This document shows, piece by piece, positions 56,651 through 64,000 of a stretch of 64,000 nt of DNA. The notes under the pieces were generated by a model, which was not told the origin of the DNA, searched no databases, and worked only from the letters and a program-made list of their open reading frames with translations. The position numbers and the translations under genes are program-made. The DNA lies in assembly GCA_023512835.1 (NCBI GenBank), contig CM042089.1, positions 53,067,427 through 53,131,426 of the forward strand, written 5' to 3'. This stretch comes from Taxillus chinensis (Eukaryota; Streptophyta; Magnoliopsida; Santalales; Loranthaceae). Position 1 is the stretch's first letter. Each line of letters opens with the position of its first letter.

Positions 56651-58100
56651 GCACCCGTATCGAAAAGAACGAAGCTAATGTACGGGAGATCAAGAGGGTA
56701 CCTCTAACCACCGATGGTCTGCTCCACCCTCGGTGGTGGGGGTGGTAGCTCGGCCTCCTCCTGGTATGTCGCCTCCGGCGCAAACACCCTTCCTTGGCCC
56801 GTGCCACTAGTCGGCTCCTCCCTGGACGCTTCCCGCTAAGGTTGCCTCCGGCCTCGGTCGCTGCCGCTCCGGCCTCCCCCGAGGTCGGGTCCGGCTGGAT
56901 CTGCTTGGCGGCCTGCCACCGACGAGCTGGTCTCTCGGGCCTGGTGCACGAAAACGGCATCACTCCTTGTCTTGGATGTCATGCCTCCAACTCCCCTTGT
57001 TGCCACTCCGGCAAACCCGGCTCGAATGGCCCTCTCGTCCACATCTATGGCATTTCCGGTCCCTCTTTGGACACTCCTTCCTCAAGTGGCCTTGCTCCCC
57101 ACAGCGGTAACAACCGCCGGGGAGACCCCCTGTTTGGACCGCCCGTGCGCCACCGCCAAAGCTAGACCTCCCTGGGTTCACCAATGTCTGTCCCCTGCTG
57201 CGGAAGGAACCGCTATCCCTCTCCTCCGTCCTGAGCCTCTTGGACCCTGCATCTCGATCGGGCCCACTCGCAATGGCGCCCCGATGGGCCTGCCTCCCAT
57301 CATCCGGTTCCCTCTCGGCTATACGGGCCGTCTCCACGGCCTCGGCATAGGTCTTCAGCGTAGAATCGCCACCCTCTCCCTAAGGGCTGGCCTAAGACCC
57401 GAGTGAACTTGTGGGCCTTCGGGTCCTCCCTTACCACGGTCTCAGGAGCAAACCTACTCAATCTCCGGAACTCCCGCTCATATTCGGGTACCGTCTTGGA
57501 TCCCTGCTTAGCTGCCAAATTCTTCCCTCTTTTGCCATCTCACCGATTCCGGGAAGAACTCATCTTGGAAGAGTTGCAAGAACTCCTCCCAAAACATGAG
57601 TTGCACCGCACGGCTCCCCGCAACACTCGTCCACCACTCCAAAGCGTCCCCCTCCAGTGCCGAATTGCCGTCGCACCTTATCCTCCTCCCGGGGCAGGGA
57701 GAAAGGGAGAACACGTGCTCAATCTGCCTCAACCACCGCTCGGTACCACGGGATCTTCTCCCCCCTTAAATCGCGGAGGTTGTTCCTTTCGGAACCGTGT
57801 CACCACGTCATCCTCTGCACGGGTCGGTACACCACCCGGCGAACTCTCACGCTCACGAGGCGCTCTCGTGCTGGTGGTGGTGGTGGTGGCACCCCTGTGT
57901 CGCCATCTCACGGCGCACCTCCTCCCGAACGTCTGCTGGAGTCCCTCCCGTAGCTCTCGTACCTCCGGCTGGATGCCTTCTTGCGGGTGTGCCGGAACAA
58001 CGCATGCCCTCCAACGGATGGTCCCGCACCCGGACCCTCATGGGCAGATGACTCATCGGCCACTTGCCCTGGACGCACGTGTCACTCTCCTCGGCGGCAT
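56651..58100 (-). pseudogene. gag: gag of element G
   Basis: Conserved start ATG complementary to 58098-58100. Capsid domain in two overlapping frames (57732-57300; LEGDALEWWTSVAGSRAVQLMFWEEF, EYEREFRRLSRFAPE). Both zinc knuckles are intact and in one frame: CYRCGEQGHLRKEC and CHRCGREGHSSRVC (57112-57011). Frame breaks near 57900, 57720, 57510, 57360 and 56990 again lie at sites that read CAG or CTG in element I. Followed by the Ser/Pro-rich gag-protease linker. Confidence 0.85.
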
Positions 58101-58493
58101 TCTTACTACACGTAAGAAGCACAACGTCAAAACAATTTTATAATCTATCGCGTCACTACCTCTACCCCCACTGATCAATTCCACTATCACGTGATGTTAC
58201 ACACATACATTGCATCAATCACATTGCACGATTCAAGACACATTGCCAAACAAATCAGAGTTGCACATTTCACTTAATCATACGATTTTATCCACAGTTT
58301 AGCATACATTCACGAAGCAAATGCAACTAGTGCCCTAATGCCAATGCATGCAAATCCTACTACAAGACCGGACTACCCCAAGTACACCTTGGAGGCTCAA
58401 AGAGGACCATGTTGATCAGGCATGTCCCTCCAGGCTCCTCCAAAGGACTCAAGATAACCAAGTCCGCCCACTACCCTAGGCCAACTAGACCAT
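58101..58493 (-). other. Leader of element G
   Basis: Non-coding, homologous to the leaders of A and I. Confidence 0.7.
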
Positions 58494-58504
58494 GCTCGAT
58501 ACCA
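58494..58504 (-). other. Primer binding site of element G, one base short
   Basis: Element strand TGGTATCGAGC instead of TGGTATCAGAGC: CAGAG reads CGAG. It is 3 nt from the LTR. A real deletion here should impair tRNA priming, yet the element is young. This supports a sequence artefact. Confidence 0.85.
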
Positions 58505-58507
58505 TAT

Positions 58508-60257
58508 TGTCACGCCCGGATTTCCAATCCGAGGAAACCGGTACGTGACTCCCCTTTTACCCACACGGAGGGCAAAGGGGTAGGATACAAAACAAGAATT
58601 TAACATTTTAAACATCCACAACATTCAAGAAAGTAATATTCATTAAAAGCAATCCAATCCAGTTTATTACAACAAAATCCTTTCCCCACCTGGGGTTACA
58701 TCGATTCTCATAATAAAAATAACATAAACAAATTAAATAAATAAGGTCTTCCACCTTGGGGTCCCACCTAACGCCTGTAGGTTCCTGAAAAGAAAACAAC
58801 ATGGTAGGAGGGGTGAGCAACCACAACTCGTAGGGATCATGTCTCCCAACCCATCCCATGCACCTGGTATCTACATGCCTTGTGTACAAGTGCCGTGTCG
58901 TGATACAATTATCCCACCAGATATGGTTACAGGCTATAACAAGAAAACACGATCATACATGGGCTAGTACATAAACACTCCCGGGCTTCCACGACCACCG
59001 GGTTTCAAGAACGGTCCCGGGCTTCCACGGCCACCGGGTTTCCACAAAACAGTCCCGGGCTTCCACGACCACCGGGTTCCACAAACGTCCCGGGCTTCCA
59101 CGACCACCGGGTTCCACAAAACAGCCCCGGGCTTCCACGACCACCGGGTTCCACAAAACAGTCCCCGGGCTTCCACGGCCACCGGGTGTACAAGCAAACA
59201 CGCAAGACACATGGCCATACGAGGCATAACATCAAACACTAAGTATGCTTAGTCACACGGGAATAACCTCGAACACTTAGCATGCATATATCCACAAGCT
59301 CACAAACCCGACCACACGGGCATTTCCACAAACACATAACATGCACGGCCTCACAGGCATAATTTCAAACACTTGGCAGGCATATACACATAACTATATT
59401 CACACAGGCTTTTCATCAAACATATAGCATATAGATCACGTAACCACACCAAAATGCCATCAAGGCCAACATTCATATAGGAGATCACACCTATATGAAT
59501 TTACATATATATATATAAACAGATACGGCCCAGAATCTGCCCTAGGACCCTAGGACAGGAGGGTTTAGGAAGAACAGAACCCCTACCTTAAAGCATCTTC
59601 CTTGCTCCCGCGCCAAACGCCGTCCTCCCCACGCAAGATGCTCCGGCAGCAACCAAGAACTCCCCTTCCCTCTCTCTCTCTAGCTCTCTCTCTCTCTCGG
59701 CGGCGAGTGCAAAGCAAAGGAACACAAGAACCCTAACTCAAACTCAAGCCCTCCTTATATAGACACCATTCACATCAAAACGACGTAGTTTTGATTAAGT
59801 AAACCCAGGATCAAAACGACGTAGTTTTGATTACACAAGCTACAACCTTTCCGCACCCATACACACCAAAATATTCAGAATTTCAACATGGTCCTTTGGA
59901 GAAAGTTCCTTAGAATGCCAAAACCAAGGGACCCATGTAAAAATATGCTGACGCCAATTTGCACGTGAATTCCCAATTCACGTGCAACTCCATATGAACT
60001 CCAAATGCTTTCAAACTTCACCCCTAGCCTCCTTGCATCATTTGGAAGACAATTACACTTGCACGTGAATTGGACCCATATCACGTGCACCTCACATACA
60101 TGTCCATTTGGTCCGAAACTTCGTGGTAGATAGAGGACATCATTCTAAGCATCTTTCCTTTTGCACGTGAATTCATTGGAGTCCAACTACTAGGTCAAAA
60201 TCTAGAAAAACTCTACTCGGGAGGCAAACCGACTAACTCAAGGTACGGGTCCTTACG
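58508..60257 (-). repeat. 5' LTR of element G
   Basis: 1750 bp; minisatellite 58978-59190, palindromic boxes 59774-59795 and about 59810-59831, inverted G-box pair 59959-59989. Terminal base at 60257 is G where A is expected. Confidence 0.95.
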
Positions 60258-61020
60258 GTTTGTTCTATTGCCTGAATGACTCGGGTTGGTGCACTTGTGA
60301 ACGGGTGCACACCAAGTGTTTGGTTTTATGCTTGAGTGACCATGGTGTATGTTGTGTGCATGACTGTCTTTATCTGGCCGGAAGGGGCGGTTAAATCACT
60401 TTGCCTGAGAGGCGGTTAAACCAGTGGCCTGAAGAGGCAGTTAAATTACTTTGCCTGAGAGGCGGTTAAATCAGTGGCCTGAAGAGGCGGTTAAACTACT
60501 TATTTGAGATGTGGTTTGTTAGCCAGTGTGGCTGGGGGTGAGGTTACGCCTGTTATGTGAAATGCTTTATTTTCTTACTACTGCCACGTCACTACACCTG
60601 TGCACATGCATGTTGCCGCTAGGAGCATGGGAAGGGTTGGGGAGACTTGATCCCTACTGAGCTGTGGTTGCTCACCCCTCCTACTGTGTTTGCTTGTTTT
60701 CTAGGGACTTACAGGCGTTAGGTGGATACACCAAGATGGAAGACCTTATTTATTTTATTGCTCTTCTGTGATGTAATTTTATGACTTATGTAACCCTAGG
60801 AGGGAAATGTACTAAGAGACTGAGTTGTAGTACGGGACATGGTTGGTTTGTGAACCTTTGAGGTTTGGAATTAAATAAAGATGTGGCTTGTTTGATTTAT
60901 TATAATTGTTAGTTTTGCTTGTGTGGCATCTAGTAATCCAACCCCGTTGCCCTCCGTGTGGGTGAATGGGGAGTCACGTACCGGTTTCCTCGGGTTGGAA
61001 ATCCGGGGCGTGACAGTTTT

Positions 61021-63317
61021 CCATGGCTTGCTATCCTCAGCAGTTCCGTCGATGAAGGACTGAATTAGATCCACACTGGGAAGATAGCCTTCATTCCAAC
61101 ACGGCAGAACTTCAAACAGGTGCCCGTCCGTGTATAGAGATGGAAACAGCCTCATCTCCATTTTAGCAGCCCACGAGAAGTTGTCAATGTCTTCTGTAGT
61201 AAAGAGTCCTTTCTCCAAACAAAGAGTCTGAATGTCGTCCAGGGAGAAAGGGTACATTTCAGAAAGACATCTTCTCTCAGCAGAAGACGCTGCATATGAC
61301 TTCATTGCTTTGCGAACACTTCCATCCGCATCAGAAGGGTCAAACGCCGCATATGATGGGAGGAAGGTGTCGGCTGCGGATGAGGAGGATGGAGGAGGAG
61401 CTGGAGCTGCAATAGAGGAGCTTGGTTGAGAGAAGCGACTTCGTTTGGGAATTCTAACTCCCTGAAGCACTGAAGTGGCAGGCCGCTTCTCAGTCCCAGT
61501 AGATGGTTGTGGTGCAAAAGGAGTAGACGGATCAGATGACACTTTCTCCCCCGGTTTGGCAGATCGCCGGGAAGCAACGGGAGGACGAGCCATCGTGTGC
61601 GCCAGGTCCGCGAAGGAGGTAGACAATGAATGGATGGACGAGGCGACGAGATCGATTTTCTGCTCCATTGAAGTGGAGGAGTCAGTGAGAGCGGAGAGGA
61701 GTTGGGCGCCGAGGGCATCAACCTTGGCAACGATGGCGGAAATTTGGGCGCTTTGAGCTTGGGCGTATCGGTCCAGCTGGGCGGAAAGCACAGCATCGGA
61801 GTGGACCGTGCCAAAAGAGGCACGCCCAAGGACCAACTCCGGAGCTTTGGAGGACTCCCCCGCATGAACAGGAGTAGGAGTGCATTGGGCAGAGGAGTCC
61901 CGGAGAGTATCGGCAGCAGCAGCAGCGAAGGGGTATCCGGAGCATCGAGAGGCATCCGGGCGAGTGACCCGTTGTGACCGAAAAGGTCAACCACGGGAAT
62001 AGCGGCGATAGGAGAAGAGGGGCCAGCCTTAGTAGGAGAAGGACCCCTGACGGAATGTGCTGGGCTAGAGGGAGTAGTGAACGCCACATCTGGAATGGAG
62101 GCCGATGTAAGAAAGCCGTGATCCAAGTTCCAGATGATCATTGTCTCCGGGGATTGGGTATGGCGTGTGTAAAACACCCGGAGATCGTTGTCAGGAATGG
62201 AGGCAGTGTGGGCAAGGCTAAAACGGAGCCATAGGTCCGTTAAGGTGTCGGCGGAGAGATGGTCAAGGTAATCTCGGGGTTGAGGTAGGGGAGGCAAAGG
62301 GGCTTCCGGAGAAAAGGCCGGGACATCAGCAGTGGCGGCTGCAACAGCGGTATCAACTGCGGCTGCAACAGCAGAGGAGGAGGGAGTGGGGACATCCGCA
62401 GTAGAGGGGTTTGAGGAAACAGCTTTAGGAGCACTGCGCTGAGATGGCCCCGTAACCTCGGATGGGTAGGCACGAACGCTGTGCTGGGAGTCCCGAGAAT
62501 GAGAGGGTGCTGCAACGGACCGAATCCGGGAGGATCGGGGTGCAGAACTGACGTCAGGGGCTTGGCTGTCGGAGGGGTCACCAACAGAACTGCCTTGTTG
62601 TTCCGAGGCAAGGAGTATGCGGAGAGCTGTAGATGGTCGGCGGGCTGTCATGTTCCCATCTGGCGTATGATAACGAAGGTAATAAGCCGGAGGAAATGGA
62701 ATAGCATCATATCGGGCGAAATGGTCCGGATTAAGATGCCGGAAGACAATGCTGAGGATGCGCCCGAAGGAATGGTTCTTGGGACCATTCTGCGGCAAGA
62801 ACCGAAACATGAACATCCCCCAATCCATTGGAAGACCTTCAAAAACGCCGTTCATGGCCAGGAGAAGGTCGTACGGAACGGAGTCGAGGGCGGATGTGCG
62901 AGCCAGTAAGCAGCGACTCAAGATGGTCGCCATACATTAATAGCGACCTTGGAAGGATTTCACCTTGTATTCTTTGCCTTTTTGTGTGCAACCCATAGAA
63001 GCCGCCATTGGATCGGCATCTGGGCGCTGTGGTTCACCAAGAGGTAGGTGGAGAGCAGCGCGGAGAACGGCCGGAGTGATGATGATGGATTCACCGCGGA
63101 CATAAGAGGTTATGGAATCGGTGGTGCAGCGAATCCGTTGGTAATACTCAATGATGTCATCGATAAGAAGATCGACGGGATTGGAGATCAGGTTGAGTAT
63201 ATGCGAGGCTTCAAGGAGAGGGCGAAGCTGGAAAAACCAATCCGGAGGATTAGAGACAGCATTCCAATCAACCAGATGGCCAGGATTAACGCCGGAAAGA
63301 GATATTCTGGGTGCCAT
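61021..63317 (-). pseudogene. Third ORF of copia H, N-domain and linker
   Basis: ATG complementary to 63315-63317 (MAPRISLSGVNPGHLVDW). The N-domain is open to 62937, where a TAA replaces Arg, and resumes to form a 543-codon open stretch (62933-61302). The linker has a likely coiled coil (about 61800-61660, with YAQAQSAQISAIVAKVDAL), a basic RIPKRSRF motif (about 61450) and then FSLDDIQTLCLEKGLFTTEDIDNFS, the lead-in to the Ulp1-like domain. That lead-in is frameshifted in E, so H fills a gap there. Combined with 49752-50187 the ORF is about 910 codons, like E (918). Conservation of length and motifs between two diverged copies argues that it was a real gene of the family. Confidence 0.8.
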
Positions 63318-64000
63318 TGCAGATGAAATTTGAAGGACAAGAGGAAAGATGAGGTCTTGGCGATGGAAGGAGCAACGAGAGGTTTAGGGATTTGAAATGA
63401 GCAATACTTGTGCTGCGCAGGAATGATCAGAACATATAAGACCGAGTCCGCAAATGTCAGCGAGTCTAGGAATTGGCGAGTGAAATAGGGACCCGCTTGA
63501 CAGGCTGATGTCATGAGTCTGGATATCGATGCGCCTCCGAATGAAACAATGTCGTGGAGACCGCATGACTAAGTAAGTGTAACAGCTGGTTGCCATCCAA
63601 AGAAGTGTGTGTGCATCCCGAGATTTGCATTTAATGAATCATCATGATTCCTCCTCAAAAGCATGCGACATATAGGAAGACTTGGATTGTCGCAATTAAA
63701 CTGTGTCAGGAGTCCGGAGGAATGAACCGACAATCATCCGGAGTAAATAATAGTCGAGGAAGAGTATCCGGATGAAAAGTAGACCGTGTCCGTAGTAGAC
63801 AGAGTTCGGTGAGAGAGTAAAGTAGATTCCTTTGCAGTCAATAAGTCGAAGAGAAGAGAAGTACCACAACACTTCAAATCCAATACTATGGACTAGATTT
63901 ATCGATACGGTTGCAAAGAGAATCTGAACCTGTAGCTAAAGAAAAAATGAATTGAAAATACAAAAGCTTAACAGGCAAGGATTAGTACGGATTAGGGAAA
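63318..64000 (-). other. Post-pol spacer of copia H
   Basis: No clear ORF. It matches about 32160-32847 of copia E on the opposite strand (for example the region around GTCGTGGAGAC at 63550). Pol of H should follow beyond the window. Confidence 0.7.

Larger units (their letters stand above)
51310..60257 (-). mobile_element. Complete Ty3/gypsy element G (8.95 kb)
   Basis: 5' LTR 60257 to 58508, primer site, gag-pol 58100 to 53378, purine tract, 3' LTR 53054 to 51310. Target duplication GTTTG (51305-51309 and 60258-60262). It has the same structure and nearly the same length as A (8940 bp), with a different LTR minisatellite. It is the innermost and youngest insertion on this side: LTRs 1745 and 1750 bp align end to end. 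The right LTR ends TACG instead of TACA, where the next base is G. Confidence 0.95.
50193..61015 (+). mobile_element. Solo gypsy LTR F in copia H, split by element G
   Basis: F is 50193-51309 plus 60263-61015 (about 1.87 kb once the G target copy is removed), TGTAATGACCCGTGTG..GGGGCGTGACA, flanked by GTTTT (50188-50192 and 61016-61020). It has a full LTR length but no internal region, so it is a solo LTR. It has palindromic boxes near 50758-50818, a TATA-like TCTATATTAGG and the inverted 26-bp minisatellite (60375-60505). Confidence 0.9.
48232..64000 (-). mobile_element. Ty1/copia element H (same family as E), partial
   Basis: On the - strand: 3' LTR 49608 to 48232 (TGTTGGATCA..GGGACCATCA), purine tract 49620-49609, third ORF 63317 to 49752 (interrupted by LTR F and G), then post-pol spacer to 64000. 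Pol, gag and 5' LTR lie beyond the window. The target site left of the LTR is TGGAT (48227-48231); its partner is outside. H is inserted in integrase of J. Confidence 0.9.

Noticed and set aside
61232..61977. Plus-strand ORFs opposite the third ORF of copia H
   Set aside because: Antisense to a GC-rich Pro/Ser linker, where stop codons are rare on both strands.

Overview
This window is plant nuclear DNA made entirely of nested LTR retrotransposons. I see no host gene, rRNA, tRNA gene or CRISPR array. The plant assignment rests on Ty3/gypsy elements with a Tekay/Del-like chromodomain, Ty1/copia elements with Sirevirus-like Gag and long spacers, initiator-tRNA-Met primer sites (TGGTATCAGAGC), and CTATATAAGG promoters with telo-box sequence. 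The species cannot be named from this.

The 64 kb can be read as one nest inside a single old Ty3/gypsy element on the + strand (called J). Only pieces of J lie in the window: leader 20353-20687 and 22486-22649, start of gag 22650-23038, rest of gag to RT 42887-45129, and RNase H-integrase 47092-48231. Neither J LTR is visible. Left branch: J is cut at its primer site by copia element C (-, 16173-20352). C is cut by a gypsy LTR N (-, 14963-16172). N is cut by gypsy element B (+, 1-14962), and B is cut by the complete gypsy element A (-, 1425-10364, TSD CTATA). Middle branch: J gag is split by a small TG..CA element K (about 385 bp). K is split by gypsy LTR L (-), then an LTR-like fragment U, then truncated gypsy I (-), then a complete 12.8 kb copia element E (+, 24203-37052, TSD CTCTA). 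Right branch: J integrase is cut by copia H (-, 48232 to beyond the end). H is cut by a solo gypsy LTR F, and F by the complete gypsy element G (-, 51310-60257, TSD GTTTG). Two more solo LTRs with target duplications sit directly in J (20688-22485, TTGTG; 45130-47091, GTCAT).

The gypsy elements share one plan. The LTR is about 1.7-2.0 kb, with G-boxes, tandem palindromic ACGT-centred boxes, a TATA box, telo-box sequence, a GA/CT microsatellite and a family-specific minisatellite. A primer site and a leader of about 400 bp follow. Next comes one Gag-PR-RT-RNaseH-IN-chromodomain polyprotein of about 1,600 codons, and finally a purine tract. The copia elements carry Gag with a zinc knuckle, an acidic tract and a coiled coil, then PR-IN-RT-RNaseH.

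The most interesting feature is in copia E and H. Between pol and the 3' purine tract both carry a sense-strand third ORF of about 900 codons. Its C-terminus has the full catalytic layout of a Ulp1/SENP (C48) cysteine protease. A second notable pattern is that differences between the paired LTRs of the youngest gypsy elements (A and G) cluster at CAG/CTG sites and run opposite to cytosine deamination. This suggests methylation-related sequencing error, so many apparent frameshifts in A and G may not be real.
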